A stretch of DNA of 64,000 bases from Ooceraea biroi (Eukaryota > Arthropoda > Insecta > Hymenoptera > Formicidae). The position numbers were made by a program, and so were the translations under genes. The DNA is taken from positions 9,238,001 to 9,302,000 of the forward strand of contig NC_039510.1 of assembly GCF_003672135.1 (NCBI RefSeq), read 5' to 3'. Of the stretch, positions 25,294-39,964 are shown in pieces; the first letter of the stretch is position 1, and every line of letters starts with the position of its first letter. A model generated the notes under the pieces. The model searched no databases. It worked only from the letters and a program-made list of their open reading frames with translations, and was not told the origin of the DNA.

Positions 25294-26757
25294 TTAATCA
25301 TGAGACTGGTCTTCCATCCAATCATTATCCATTCGATTTATAACGGTTAAAGATACATAAGAAGGTAATGAAGGTAGCCTAATACAGATAGTGTCCTGCT
25401 TTCTTGTTACACTTAGCACATCGTTTCGCATTCCTACACAAGACGACAGATTTCTCCGCAAGCTGTACGGCAATTCAATCGTAAAAGAATTTAACGACTC
25501 GTTGATGACTACGTTCGCGCCAACTACAGGGCCATTTTTCATAGATCAATAAATTTTGACGATCCAATGAGTGTTTCTACGGCTCTCGTGCTAACCTTTC
25601 CTTCCCAATGGATAGCCAACAAACCAATCCGCGTAATTCCGTATGGCCATAATTTTTCTCACAGCCTCGATTCCCTACGTGGTTAATTGCGAACTGCTGA
25701 CCTTCAACCCGACAGGCAAATGCGATATCCGGTACCGCGTTCATCCAGCGCCGCCTCCAGCGTGTAAAACTACATTGTAGCGATCGGCATATACTTCTTG
25801 CGGCTGCCGTGATAGAAATTGCTATTGCTTCTCTTGGAGTAAAGCGGCCAGCGTAATCGTGCTCTATGGACCTTCAGCAACCAGCGCGGGTACCACAACT
25901 GCGGTATGGCCAATGTCGTACGATGGAATTACCGGTTGTTACTGAGGGATCAGTGTTCTCAAACCGCGAGATGCGGCATTTTTCTTCGATGGATGATGAC
26001 CGATATGAACCGACAAGCGACGGAAGTGGACGGAGGCAGCCCAATCGGTTCCATAATGCGATTTCACGTTGATTTGCGTCCGACTGGCTATCCTCGACAA
26101 AAAATCACACGAGGAACCGTTAGATCCGGTGAGATCTCCGTTCTTACACATTAATATCTGATGCATATGTTCATTAATCTTATCATACGTGAGAAGAGCA
26201 TCTTTATACGTCATCAGTGCTATATATTGTAGATTGGTATATATGTTATACATTGCAAGTACACCTTACGTTTCGTTTTCTTAGTTCTTAGAATGTCTTC
26301 ATTATCAAGTTTGAGTACCCCTGCATCTAAATACATCTGCTCGAGCACGTGAATAGCTTGGCACCCAGTCGTACACGCCACTTATAACGCGTTCATCAAT
26401 GTCGACGATCAAATGGATTTTCGCTTATGCAGACTTGCAGACTGATGTATCGTTCGTACTTAGCGTCATCGCCTCGAATGACTAAATCCACTTTGGCACT
26501 TACGTTGAGCCGCGGAATTTGCGAATACCTGGAAATGCCGTAGTATACAGATATTGTTCTCCAGTGTACAAATTTTCAATTTGTCTATTGAAATCAGCAT
26601 TGTATAGTTCCTAATTCCGACATTACATTTGCAAGACCAGCTTACTCAAATTGACGTTTTCCGTGGAAGTACCGGTGTCTCGTAAACGGTTCGTATACGC
26701 ATCACCTGTTTCGCTAGATTGCAGGTGTTCCGCGAGAGTTGCTCTATTAGACTCATT
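25294..26757 (-). pseudogene. Decayed coding sequence of unknown origin
   Basis: Reading the minus strand from about 26757 to 25294, successive segments look protein-like but are split by frameshifts and in-frame stops. Legible pieces include TGDAYTNRLRDTGTSTENVN, then YTGEQYLYTTAFPGIRKFRG, then LEQMYLDAGVLKLDNEDILR. They are followed by an intact 104-codon piece (26253-25939) and an intact 82-codon piece (25542-25294). Between 25900 and 25294 one frame is interrupted by several stops. I do not recognise the protein; a mobile-element, viral or host-gene relic are all possible. No terminal repeats were seen. Confidence 0.5.
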
Positions 26758-29700
26758 CTACATTGTAGCGGGACAGTTATAATTCCGCCGCCGCGGCCAT
26801 TCTTTTTCCGTTACCAAAATGTAACACAAACTATTTTATTGTCCAGCATATATATCAATTTAATAAATCATCAGTATTTGATCTCCCAAAAGCTAGGATA
26901 GTTTCGAAATCACTTGTTCCGTTGCGAATCACATATATACATATGCCGACAGAAATACATGTCGTGGAAACACGTCTTTGCCTATTCCCCCATCATAAGA
27001 ATCCCCAGCACCTGTTGTTCGATTTTCACGTTTACCAGCGTACCAGAGACGGGCAGAATTGGGCTCCTTCGAGGAAGGGGAGGAAGACGATGCGGTCGCA
27101 GGTGCATCGTGGCGATGCGGTAGAGCGAGAAGAGCGGCAGACCGGACGCGTCGCGCGTGCGCTTGCTCGCTTTCTTTCTTTCCCGCGCTTCTGGAAGCGA
27201 GAACCGGCAGCGGCAAAGAGGACGTCGTCTCTCCCTCGTTTCCCACGACGGCTCATTACGACTTCCCGACCTGCTGCGCGCCGTGCCACAACGAACACAA
27301 TCCCCGAACACAAGCACCGTTCGCGGGGAACGTCCCCTACGCCACTCGACTTCTTCGTCAATACCCGGCGGATACCTCGTGCATTCGTAGAACCTCGGGG
27401 GCAGCTTGTTTCAATATTTGCACTAGAATATACGTGCGGGGGCGCACGTCGACTCTTATGTATAACACGTTCCCTCATCCGGGTGGAGAAGTTTTAAGTT
27501 GCCGGCCGGCTGCGGCTGCTACCGGGAATCAGTTACCTTATACGACAACGCTCGTCGAAGCTGAAACCCCGTCCACGCGCGAGGTGTCTTGGAAAAGGCA
27601 GTAGCGGTATCCCGACGTGCGAGTAATTTGCATTTCCTTTCTTTTTAGCGAACATTTAATTCAAGGCTGGTTGGTTGAATTATTTAACAACGTGTTAACG
27701 TGCAGTAAGAAGCAGCTAATAGACAGAAATGCTGGATACAATCTTTTTTAATCAGAAACAAGTTTATTATTATTATTATTGAAGCGATGTTTTTAACGAC
27801 GTCGACGTTGAGATTTATATAGAAACTTGCCTGGCACCGATGTTAAACTTTGTTAGAAGACGGAGAAACGTGGAAACATACGTGGAATCCTTAACTGTGA
27901 GTAAATTCTTATTTATAATCGAATAATCCGTCCATATCTTCTCAAATACAGATTTTAAAACCAGGCACCTTGATCATCATTTTTGATTCCATCATCAAGA
28001 TTCTTGTTTATTACCAGAAGTAGGTAGTTCTTATTAGAAGTATTATTATTATTAGTATCGGTACATAAAATTTTTTAATTAATTAAGAATGATTAATTTT
28101 TTAAAATATTTTTGAGATAATTCCAAACAAAAAGCTTATCTATAATTGTTACAAACGTGCGTGTTATTTAAGAAACGTACTTATAAAGATTGCCATTGAT
28201 TAAATTAAAGTGACGGAGAGAATTCGAAGATCGCCATGAAGGCCAGTTCGTTTTCTGAACAGACACCTGCCGACGTGCGCACGATGGCTCCCTAATTCCC
28301 ATTATACCGCATTCTTCGGGATGGTTGGATCTGTTCGTAAATCCACGGCGTGTGAGATTTATAGTACCGTATCGCCGGTGTTGCCTTTAAAGACGTTTTT
28401 TCACTTGTGAAAGACGATCCCGCTATTTGGGAGCAAGAGAGAATCCTGAGAGAAGCTGCCCGAAGGCGAGTTAGAAGACTATGACCCGGAGAACGATTCC
28501 GTGTATCATCACGGGGAAATAAGTACGCTCGGATCGGTGAACTAGAATGCCACCGCCAACGTTCAGTAACAGTCACGGACAATTAGCAAGGCGCCCTTAT
28601 TGCCCCTTATCATTACGTAATCACGGATGCGTTTACAAGTGCAGCTACCGCGACGAGAGTTTCCGACGAATGTAATTGGCGGATTCTTAACCCGTCAATG
28701 ATGCCCGTCTGTCGGATATTAGAGATTGTCTTTCATTTAATTCGCGCGTAGAGATTTTCATTACTATCTTGGATGGGCGTGCGTGAGGAAGTGTTGCCCT
28801 CGTTGCGCTCGGTACGATGCGATGGTACGCCGGTATGACCACGCAAATGATGCGTTTGCGTAATCATCGGATTGCCGGCTAGTCGAGAAACAAGAATGAA
28901 GGCGGCGTTGCACCGGATATAGGGTAGGTACGTGCGAAACGTTTTAACGGGCAGAACCATATGGGATGCGCCGTCAAGAACATCACATAAATCCAGGAAG
29001 TGTACGTTACAAGTAACGTACAAGTGTTCTATTCTATTTCACGATAAAACAGTCTAAATCGTGTTGTATCTCTCTCAGAGTTCAGAGAGATACAATAAGC
29101 TATATAATGTCTATGTGATGAGAGATCGATATGGTGTATTAAATAGAAATTAACAGAATCTGAAAATATATTCAAGATATTTATATTATGCATTAAATTA
29201 TGCACATGTGATCTTGTGAGAAAAACAACCACCATGATCTCACGTTGAAGAAAATCTGTAATCAAGAATCCGTCACTGCAACTCTGTTTACGCACGGAGT
29301 CGAAAATAATTTAGATCGCGAAGAGTCATTAAACATTCCTTGCAACACAGTTACGGTCGTAACCGGCCTCCACGAAGCGAATTTTTCTTCGCAGCAAGCT
29401 AACTTCGAATTCCCAATTATACGATGGGATCCCGTGAGGTTCACCGCTGTATCATCACATCGCCCAATCTTACGACTCCGATAATTTACGTTAACGATCG
29501 TCGGATCGTCCACCATTAACCGGTAGAATTCTAGTCCCCACGCTAACGTCGACAACAACGCTAATATTCTCTCGTTCGCGATATACTCATTCCTGAAAAA
29601 CCAGTTTGCAAAAGATACGCCATTTTTTAGGTCACTAACGGGTAAATCATGTACAAAATTGCTGTAAGATATAAACTATGAGATAACTATAAAGTCATAT

Positions 29701-30618
29701 CTGCTAATTCTTCTATACTAAAATTGAAAAACTTCAGCTTGACAACTCCGCCAGAAGAAATTCGTCGTTTACACACTAAGAAAAATGGTTTGATTGTACC
29801 AACAAGACGTATATGATAGAATGCATTTTGGTGTGCATTTTGGAATGCAAACCAAGCAGAATTTCTAGTTATCACGATAGGACTGGATATTCTATTATAT
29901 AACTAGAACGTTTGATAGACTGTACTATAATCTGGTAATTCTTAAAGGAATTCTGATTCATCCATCTTCCAACAGACAGACTGGTTGAACCTACCAGATT
30001 TTTTTTCAGTATACACAATTGTGGATTCTTTGCGAGCGAAAACCGCCCACCCAATTACTTTTTTCTAATTGAAAATAACCGAGTGTCAAATTTACTAAGC
30101 TTTAATCTAAGAACGCATCTCTGTTATTCATCTCCATTCAGCTGGTGCGCGATGCAACGCGATGCGTTCGATAATGAACGGCACACGAGACAACAACAAG
30201 AAGCTTCGTGGTTGCAGGAATTCCCAGCCAGTCACGAGGCAACAGAGCATTCCGCGAATATTCGCACCTTATAAGCGATCGGCCGAAGGTTGCGTTTCGC
30301 ATCGAAACCGCGGGATTCGATTTGATTCGATTCGGAGGGAAACACAGTGGTCCACGTGCTGCGGTACCAAAGTTCTAATTTCGGTCGCGATATGAATCGC
30401 GGTCGGAACTCGTTTAATGCGAGACCGCGGAAGGTTCCGCGAAACTCTCGCACTCGTGCGAAGGGATCAGGCAATCCCCGACGGAGAATTATGCAGATTG
30501 CTGGTTGGAATCCATCTCCATTGGCTCGCTGAAACCTACGTGAGTTCATCCGCGCCACGGCGATGCACACAGCAGCAACGCGCACGGTTTATGCGAACTG
30601 GCTACTATAGCTTTTCGC

Positions 30619-30675
30619 TTCGTTCGTTCGTTTGTTCATTCTTTCATTCGTCCGTCCATCCGTCCATCCATCCGT
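30619..30675. repeat. Degenerate tetranucleotide repeat (TTCG/TTCA/TCCA)
   Basis: Runs of CGTT, CATT and CCAT/CCGT words in tandem, typical of a drifting tetranucleotide microsatellite. Confidence 0.8.
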
Positions 30676-32407
30676 TCGGCTCTTTCCACCTTCCACGGCC
30701 TGCACTTAATGCATGCCCACCGATGCTGATTGCAAAGAGCCGCAACACGCGTGCGTGTTTTGCGGCGGACACCATTGCACCGACACATCGAGCATTACGA
30801 CTTGATAAATGAGCGAATTAATCGCCGTTATTAACGGTAAAATTACTACCTCTTAATCGCGCCGCGTTAACGCACGCACACGCTTCTTCCGCGGGCACCC
30901 GGAGAAAAAGCGCCCACCGAATTATATGTGGTACGTAATCCCGCAGATTCCCCTGAAAGCGTAAATTACGAGTTGGGAAAAGTTGCGGGGCGGAGGGCGA
31001 AAAAAACGTTTCCTCCCGGCGCGCAGAAACGACGGAAATTTCGCGTCCAATCTCTTCCTCGGGCATCGGGACGCTCCTCCTCTATTTTCATTCTTGGAAG
31101 ATGGCTCCCGGCTTGCTCGCAATCCGGTTTACCTATCTCGTCCAATAAACATCGGTTCATCTCTCGGTGGAAAGTTCTGATCAAGTCTCCCTTTGCGTGC
31201 AACAGCGCCTCGCCGATGCGGCGTCACTTGACCGTGAAAATCCCGCCGTACAATTGTAAAAATAAAAGCACGTTGGTCAGTACCGTTTGTGATCTCGTTC
31301 CTCCTAGTATGCCTAGTATGTGTACATGCCGGGAGGGAGGTGGGGAATCATATGCATTCTCGAGGGTCATACCGCTAGATTCCGGCCAGATAATCTAATA
31401 ATATTTATGAAGGTTATTGGGTCGATCTCGATTTCTCAATTCTTTATTTCACTTAATGCTAATGATAATATTACGAATGCCGATGATAGTGTGTTCCTCA
31501 CTTGATTTTGCCCAGAAAATTCAGGATATTTCTTTCATAAAATGTTGCCATTAATTGTTTAAATAACAGCAGCTTTACACTCTTGTCTTTAAGCATAGCT
31601 TCCATTTCAGAAACAAAATAGAATGCACGAGTAACTATAGAAATAACAAATAAGAATATCAACGAAACGAAAGTCAAGTGACTTGAATATTGATATCGAG
31701 AAGCACCGACTTAAGTGACTCCACAGTTTCACCAGTTTTATCAAGCGCGATGCGGAGGTGCGGATTTCAGCCTGAGATTTTCTGGGCGCAAACAATGGCG
31801 CCAACGATAACGACTGCGATCTCTCATATCTGGAGAGCATGATCGCGCCTGGGAAAGAACTCGTGCGTGGTTCAGGTAGTAGCGGCGGTCCGGCGCTGGC
31901 TGAGCCGACTCCTCTCCAGCCCTGCGGGGAAGATACGAGAGGGAAGGAAAGAAGAAGAGGAAAGGAGAGGAGCGCGGCCGAGAGAACGAGTCGGTCGTGG
32001 CTATAATTTCGAGAATAATGTACTCTCCGGAGGCATGCATTAAGCTTCCCGTCTCCCGGGGAAACCTCAAGTCAGGCCGAAAGGGAGGCCGCCGCGCGTA
32101 TTAAACCAAAAATACAATTTGCCCGTTAATTCATCCACGCGATTAACCGGACGTCAGGCGTGTCCGGCCACCGCGACGACGCTCTCGCGCGGACGCCTCG
32201 CGAGGACGAGGCCGACGTCGGAAACGTCCTCCAACGCGACTCTGGAATTTCGCATTGGCCCGCCTCGGCGCCAGAGGACATAACTCTTATTGACGCGCGA
32301 ACCCGCTCGGAACCCGCGAGAGAGATCGCGCACGATGAGCGCACTCGGCAATTCAGGTAGTGGTCTGGGCCCCGCTCGGCCGTACCCCGCGGGAAAGGTG
32401 GGAACAA

Positions 32408-32471
32408 GGGAGAGAAAGAGAGATCGAGAGATCGAGAGAAAGAGAGGGCAGGAAAGAGAGAAAGAGAGACA
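32408..32471. repeat. GA-rich purine tract
   Basis: Repeated AGAGATCGAGAGA and AAAGAGAG units in a near-continuous purine strand, inside a GC-rich island. Confidence 0.8.
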
Positions 32472-35400
32472 GGGCCGGGGCCGGAGCTGTAATTTAGAGA
32501 AAAACGCTTGCCGGAGAACCCGCAGGGCCCTACTTTTCGTGCTGTCCGCTGATCCGCCTACCTGGCCTCTATTACGCGCGCTGGATCAGGAACAACCTGC
32601 ACGTCCATCGCTCGGGCCGCAGCAGCCAGCAGCCCACATTTCCACCCCTTGTCCCCTCACCGCGCGCATACACTCCGGCGTTATACCGCGCGGGGCCCTA
32701 TCAGCGCCCTACCGCGTCCGCCCGCGGGTCCGTTCCTTTCTCCGTACGCGAGTTGCGCGCTCCGATCATGGCAGCGAGTGTTGCTGCTTCGTACGTGAGT
32801 CGAATGCGCTTAGACACGCCGCGGAGAGGAATCCAATCAATCCGCGATTACTCGCGCGAGCAATAAGGGGATGAGCATCCAAGAGAATGCGTCGGGGCGG
32901 GTTTCTCTTCCCGCGCTTGCACTTTTAGGTGTTTGGATTCGGACAAGGATGGGGATTAACGCCTAAGAATAATAGTTGTTCGCTCAATGATTTCGAGTTT
33001 GCACCTAATAAGTGCATTTGCAGAAGTATCATTAAGAAATAGAAATCATTCATTTAATTTATATCGTTTAAAGTAAGCAAAGTGCCCCGCTCTATCATCA
33101 AATATTGTGTCTATTTTCATCGTAAAATAAAATTCTAAAAGTACAATATACATATAGAAAATTATCTGGTTTTATATCAGTCACATGTAAAACTCTTCTT
33201 AAAATTTTCAAAATACATATACTCGATATAAAAATGTTTTATGTAGTATTAGGGTACATATCAGGGTATATTCTGTTATATTCATTATATCACTCCATTG
33301 TTTTTCTACAGTATTTGTCATTTAATTTCCAATGAAAATAATTGTGCTGCGAATATTGTTTTTACATTAAAGCGTTTGTTTGGAACATAAAAAAAATTAA
33401 TATCGTTCTCAGTCGTGGAGTCTCGTTATTAAACCTCGTTTCAATTCATTTAATCATACCGTCAATTTCTGCAAACCCATTGTTGAAACGGCGATGCGCC
33501 ACATCGATCGTATCCAGCCTCACCCAATATCCCGCTGAAAAAAATATTGCACTGCGATACGGCGATTCATATTCTATCGGAGCGAGCATCATCAAGCTAA
33601 TGAAACGTGTGCAGCGCGCGAGGATGCGTTATATTGAGTGCCGGTAATGGCTAAAATTCCATAAAACGAAAGCGAGAATTGCGTGCACGATCGTGCACCG
33701 ACCGACTACACTCGAGGAGAATTCGTCTTCTTCGTGGCAACAGCCTCGATTCGCGAGTACTTTAAGGCTTGGCGTTTTTTCCCCCCTTCGAGATTTACCG
33801 AGAAGACTAAGAAAGAGCAAGAGCAGTTCGTTAATCCCGCCGGGAAAGGGAGAGACGCTTTTTGTTGTGGTCCCGTAGGAACGTTCGTTTCGCAAGTCCG
33901 GTCGAGAATAAATCATAAAAGCTTAATTATCAAGCAATGATTCGGGGAGGGTAATAATTTTGTCATATTAAGACGAGTGTTTGTTCTGGATAGAATTTAT
34001 CTGCTAACGATTACTTGATTTGCGGGTACGATGATCGCAGAAAGGGGCCAATTACCAATGCAAGAAATCCCAAGTTAGATATTCTTTAATGATCGATACG
34101 ACCCCGTTCGCGCTGATTGAGCTCTTTCGCTCAGACTTCTGTTCTCTGCAGGTGCATCTGCCGGCAAAAAAGATAGAGTACTCTTAATGAACTGAGTTCT
34201 AGGTATTCCTAGTTGCAGAAGCTTTAATGATGGACCGCGGTGATAGCGGTATCGGTAGATGCCTCGCCCAAGATGTATTCTTTGAAGACTCATTGCTGTA
34301 CTATTGTTATCCTCATATATACCACGTGCCATGGCACATTTGTAGAATCACCTACAGTCATGGATAAGTCAGTAATGTTAAAAATGTTTAATGAGAAATA
34401 CCGAAGCAAGACAATCAAATAATACAACGAGTAGAAATGTTTTCAAGTAATGCAGCCAAGTTGCAGCACATCGAACTGGCATGAAAAATTGTGTAAAAAG
34501 ATTTACTCTCCAATTTTTATTATACAATGTCGTAATGTGAAGATTTTAAATAATGATAGTGAAAAACTTAACAAAAGCATGTAAAATGTAAAAGTAAAAA
34601 CCAAATCAGCTAAACTGATATCTCGTTAAACTGTTATAAATGACGTTTCAGTCATTCTTCACAAGAGAAGACATTCGCTTCGAAAATGAAGACGTTGCCG
34701 ATAGGCTGAAGACAGCGGTACAACGTACAAAAATACCAGTCTGGCGATGAATACATTCGTGTCAAGAGAGACAGAAGAGATGAAAGAAAACGAATACTTA
34801 GCATAGCTTGCCCGCGCGGGAGGGATTCTCGTCGTGGGAGCCGGTTACCTTTGAAGATCGGTATCGACGTCGATGACAAAAGTTCTTCTCATCTTTCATT
34901 CCGAAGCAATCTCAATTTTAGATATTTTCACCTTCAAATGATAGATGTTATCTGCATGAAACTTCTCATCGACATTAATGGACTTGTGATAAAAAACAAA
35001 TTTAGACAACTATCATTATTCACATTTGTAAAGACAGTCACAATAATAAAGTTCGATGACATTACGTTTTAATTTTCTCCCAAACAGGTATATTTTATAA
35101 TCACACAACCCCACAAAGCGCTATTACATCGCACTCTTTCGCGCATCTGCCGACATTGTAATAATACATGACTTTCGGCGATGAGTTACGTTGCAAGCTT
35201 CCAAGTGGCTTCCTGAGGTGAGCACAGGCGTGGTGTGGTAAATCTACGGGGTCTGCCACGTCGAGGTAAATCCGTCATAGAGCCGTGACAGATTCACCTT
35301 TGTCAGGGGGGTGGAGAGTAAACGCGAGGAACCAACGGTGCGAGAAGGCGACGACGAGCGGGAAGAACGGGGCGCGAAAATGTCTCGACATCTGCTACCT

Positions 35401-38400
35401 CCCTCGCCGGTTGGAAATTATTAATCCCGTCAAAAGTACTAAATCATATCTCTCACGGAGGCGCACGCCTCCAAAGAGCGTGGCAAGGATGCCGGGAAAG
35501 GCGAAGAGGGTGAAAGGAACGCCGACGACGGCGACGGCGGCACGGGCAGCGAAGGCGACCTTGATTTAGGGTCGTGGAAACCCTTCTGCCTTCTTCGGTG
35601 AGCGGACCCCGCTGATATTTATGGCCCCGGAAAGTATTTCGTTCGAGAGCGGAGATTCTTCAGGGACATAATCGCGTGGGTGGGCGAGTTTTTCCGTCGA
35701 GCGCAATGACGAGAGCGTTAATACGCCGTGCTTGTTTATGTCTTAATTATTTCCCTCCCGCCCTCCCGAGGCAACTGAGATCCGAAATAATGTTAATATC
35801 CATCGTTTATATCTTAATCTGGTTACCGCATAATGGACGTCTTGCTTTTATGATAAAGTGTCCCGAAAATGGAGACACGCGAGGGCAAACGCAAGGGCTC
35901 CGCAGAAGGTGGAGGCGATGTAACGGACAACAGGTACATTACTAACTGTCATGTTGTTGCGATAAGAACCGTGTTCTCACTGCCTGCTCTTTGCAGCAAC
36001 CTGTTAAGAGGAGATGAGTTTTATCTCATTTGATGAAGATATTCAGTGAACATTTTAAAAAACCGACAACAGTATTATAGCATTGTAGAGAAACAGTTGC
36101 ATCGTTGTATATGTGTGTCAAATAATTATTGCTTTATTGTTTATATTATATTGATTCCATTATGTTGTATTTGCAGATAATTCAAGATTGAATAAGATTC
36201 ACTTTAAGGGGATTCTGCTATTTTGTCATCTTGTACTTTAAAAGATATTTATAAGTTTTAAAGGAACTAAACGTTACGATGTTTTATAACTAGACATTTT
36301 TGGCGCACGCGATTAATTAATCTCACGAATAACTGCTGGCATGAATATATTGACGTGATGTAGCTATTTATACAAAGTATATGACGGTGCGGACGATATC
36401 TTTCTCTCATTGTTTTTGAAGGAACATATTTATTTTACATAGACTTATATTTCTGTATTATATTGACTTGTGTTAACATGATGACTCGCGGCTGGAATGA
36501 AAAGTTTTCCCTCATGCAAGAACACCCTCATTCACAGGTGTGATCTCACATCGTAGTTTTGATACAATTCCCGATTCGTTATGTAAAATCGCGAATATCT
36601 CCCGTATTTTTTGTTTTAAGCGAATTGCCCCTTTCACCGGGGTGAATTCACCGGGGACCGGGAGAAGCGGCAATTCGGCGTCGAAAGCATCTGCGGGATC
36701 CGACGCAGGCATTTCCCGACGGCAGGCACGTTAACGTAGATAGAAATGCGAGAGAAAATATCATGCTTAATGAACCGCTCTCGTGCACTGACCCCATCTC
36801 GTCCAGTAATGGAATTTCAAAACACGTGAAACGTGTGTCTCCGTCACGTCCTTGTGCGTACAACGTCACCCCATCGCTGCTTTATCGTCGTTATCTTCTG
36901 TCATGACTATCTTCCATCATGACTATCTTTCCACTCGTGATCTGATGCCGACGTCGAACTGGAGTTTTTTTTTTCCTCCGATATGAAACTATTCGATCGG
37001 AATTGCGATCTCGACTCTACCGGAAACGCGCATTCTCGACTTTGAGATTTTTTTGGTATGGCATTGAGATTATTGCGGATAATAAAGCATCGGTATATTT
37101 CTTGGTAACTCTATCAAATTAATACAAGATGTTATCTTGTCTATATCTATACTAATCCAACCGCACTATACATTATCCACCGTTAATGTGTTACTAAATA
37201 CACATTATCGTACATTCTCTCCTCATACTGATCAGATCGCAACTTCTCGGCTAATTAAGCAAACCCGCAAAAATTTCGCAACAATTTCACGTCTCGTAAT
37301 ATTTCAAGCTGAATTATCGAGTACGATCAAGGATGCTGCGCGACGGAGTGTTCTCACCCGGTCCGGTACATACTAATCAATGCCGCGCGTAGAATTAACT
37401 TAATAGCAATTTAATCGAAAAGCGGAAACGGCCGTTTAACTCTCACTGGCTCGTCGAGATATCCAATCGGGACTGGGCATGTATCTCATCTTCGAGCCGA
37501 TTCTTAATCGAAGCCGTATTACGAACTAATTACAGTTATCGGCGGTTACAATTATTATCATATATAAAATGAGCACGTGTGATCTGTCGACGACGATGCA
37601 CGGTAACGGTACACTACAAACGCGACGTATAATTTTTAACAAACTTGGAAACGCGCGTTAAATTACGGCGACTTTCGCAGCACTGGCTGCACTTCAAAGC
37701 CAGTAGCGGCAATAATATCGTATTTACGACATCCCAGGGAAATAAGCCAATCGAAGCAACTCTGTATGCTCTGGAATCTGGAGACATTGCACGTGCAATT
37801 TGATATTCTCTTCTGCGTAGAGGGTCTTCTGGTCTCATAAGGAAGCGACATACGTTATCCATTTTATCCATTTTATCGGTCATCTATTCGTGCATGATAT
37901 TCCGCCGATGCGTATTGTATATTTTAATTTAACTTCATAACTTCATGTACGGTTTTAAAAATTAAATTTAAGAAGCGCATAAAGCATCGAGGCCTTAAAA
38001 GTACCGTAAGTAGAGCAGAAGCTAACACTGGAAAACATAACTTGCAAAACGTTATTTCATCCTATGTCAATAGTAATCATTGCATGAAGAGAAAATGATT
38101 TCTTAGTGGAACATGTGATATTCATAGTGCAAGATTTAACATGTTTCTTAGAAGAATAGCATGAAAAAATGCATAAAAGAATTAGTTTAAGTAACGTCAA
38201 AGTTTGGTAATTATTTGAAGGTATTATTGTAGTCCAATCACACACACACGCATAATTTTTACATAAAATAAATACTCAATATATTAATAAGTAATACGTA
38301 TACTTCGATCTTCCATGACTGATCTTCGTAACCCGGTCACGTTTATCCGAGGAAAATCTACAGTTTCGTAACCGCCGTTTCGCTGACGGCCCGTTTATGA

Positions 38401-39258
38401 TTGGTACGACTCCCAGGATGGTCGTTCAGCAAGTACGGAGAGCCAGAAGCTCCCTCATCATGGATACCCGCTCCAAAGGCGTGTCGCTTGTTTCGCGCCA
38501 CGCTTAATTCGGCCGTGCTACGAGATATATTAATTAACGATGGGCCGACTTGCGACCCAATTTAGAAACAAGCGCCTTGTTTGCATATACCGGCTAGGGA
38601 TCGGGCACCCTTGGAGTATGGTACGCGCAATCGACTCGATATAAATAGCTTTTAGGCATGAGTGGCAACTGAAAGGAAGCAGAATGCAGCGGCGTTGCAG
38701 CTTTGTGCGAATGTTTAACGAAGGATCCTGCTGTTAACATCTCATTCCATTTTCTTTTCAGTTCACTCTTTTCTTGGAGAACTTTTCAGCTGACACGTAG
38801 AAACACGGAATGCCTTCTTTAATGCCGCGTCCGCGCTTTTTAGTAACTCCGATCTCATAAACAACGTTCGCGGGTTTCAGCACATTTTATATATACGAGT
38901 GTTAATTGTGCATATAAAAGTGTAACACACATACGCGCAGTACTACACTATACGTGATTAAATAGTATCTATCTAGTATAGTCTATCTAGATAGTATCTA
39001 TTAAGGAACACATAATTATTATGAGATGCGTAAAATAAAAAAAATAATTCGCAGCGTATGGTGCACCGAATAAAAAATTGTCTTAGTATTTAAATAATCT
39101 AAAGATTACAATAATTTCCTTAAACTCTAAATTACATAACAACTCGCTGAAATACATATATGTACAAATGTAGTTAAACTTATTCTATGCTTAATTCTAA
39201 TGTCACACACACATGCACGCATTCACAAGAGAGAAAGAAAGAGAATGAGGCAATTAAC

Positions 39259-39711
39259 ATAATGATTCGGTTTAGCAGCGCCAAGTATTTTGAAAAAAAC
39301 ACTTATTTGTATTAATAAATATATTTCTATGTATTAAAATATTTATTCGTATAAAAATATCTGCTTAATATTATTATGTCCTTTATTTATTAATATCAAA
39401 GGCTAGTATTCATAGTCCGTTCTTATTTCTAGACGATCTGAAGTAATGTCTTAAGATGCTAATACGACTATGTGATTGGTTTCAAATATCTTATGATTGT
39501 ACTTAAGATGGTCTTAAATCAGAATCAACAATGAATATCGGCCAAAGAGTAATAATAAAGTAATAGATTTTCTGGTTTGCATAAATACCCATTGTAGTTG
39601 GTGCAATTTGTTCATATCATTAGTTTTGTAGAGTCCTTTTTTGAAAGAACTTCAGGCGCGTATACTTGGCGCTTTTTTGTACCTTTTTTTTAAAAGGTAA
39701 TTTTGTTGTGA
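39259..39711 (+). repeat. Left arm of large inverted repeat
   Basis: About 453 bp matching the reverse complement of 44431-45220 at high identity once the insertions in the right arm are discounted. It begins ATAATGATTCGGTTTAGC. The motif GCGCCAAGTAT lies near the outer end and ATACTTGGCGC near the inner end, so each arm itself has MITE-like inverted ends. AAC lies directly outside (39256-39258). Confidence 0.88.
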
Positions 39712-39788
39712 TCGCAACTAACTGCACGTGAAAAATCGCGCTCGATCGCTCTCCTATCACACGTGTCATCGGAGACATTTAATGTTGA

Positions 39789-39964
39789 AATCTATACATA
39801 TAAAATCCCTATTCTGTCGTTGAATTGATCGGGTACTTCCCGACATGCTAGAAACACCAAATTTCGCATGATGATAGGGGTTCACCCCCAGGTAATGGGA
39901 AAATTCTTGAAATCTTTAATTTCAACAATGATAACGCCTGGCGTAGACAGGCGTTTCCCTAGTA
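39789..39964 (-). repeat. Hairpin-rich 180-bp dispersed repeat, copy 2
   Basis: Inverted copy of 5786-5965 with a 4-bp deletion and a few substitutions. The potential stems are retained. In H4 one C becomes T, turning a G-C pair into a G-U pair in the repeat's sense strand. Confidence 0.8.

Larger units (their letters stand above)
26758..39258. other. Long intergenic stretch without a supported gene
   Basis: GC-rich islands lie at about 27.0-27.6, 30.1-31.3, 31.7-32.9 and 35.2-35.9 kb, separated by AT-rich sequence. In the islands many frames are open on both strands, consistent with composition. Simple repeats include a TTCG/CCAT-type run at 30619-30675 and a GA-rich purine tract at 32408-32471. 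No splice-consistent coding sequence, tRNA or rRNA was found. Confidence 0.4.

Noticed and set aside
26922..27604. Overlapping long frames in several frames and both strands
   Set aside because: Simultaneous opening of many frames is expected in this GC-rich island. None shows a domain.
30928..31398. 156-codon plus-strand frame
   Set aside because: Basic, low-information translation in a GC-rich island, with competing frames on both strands and no motif.
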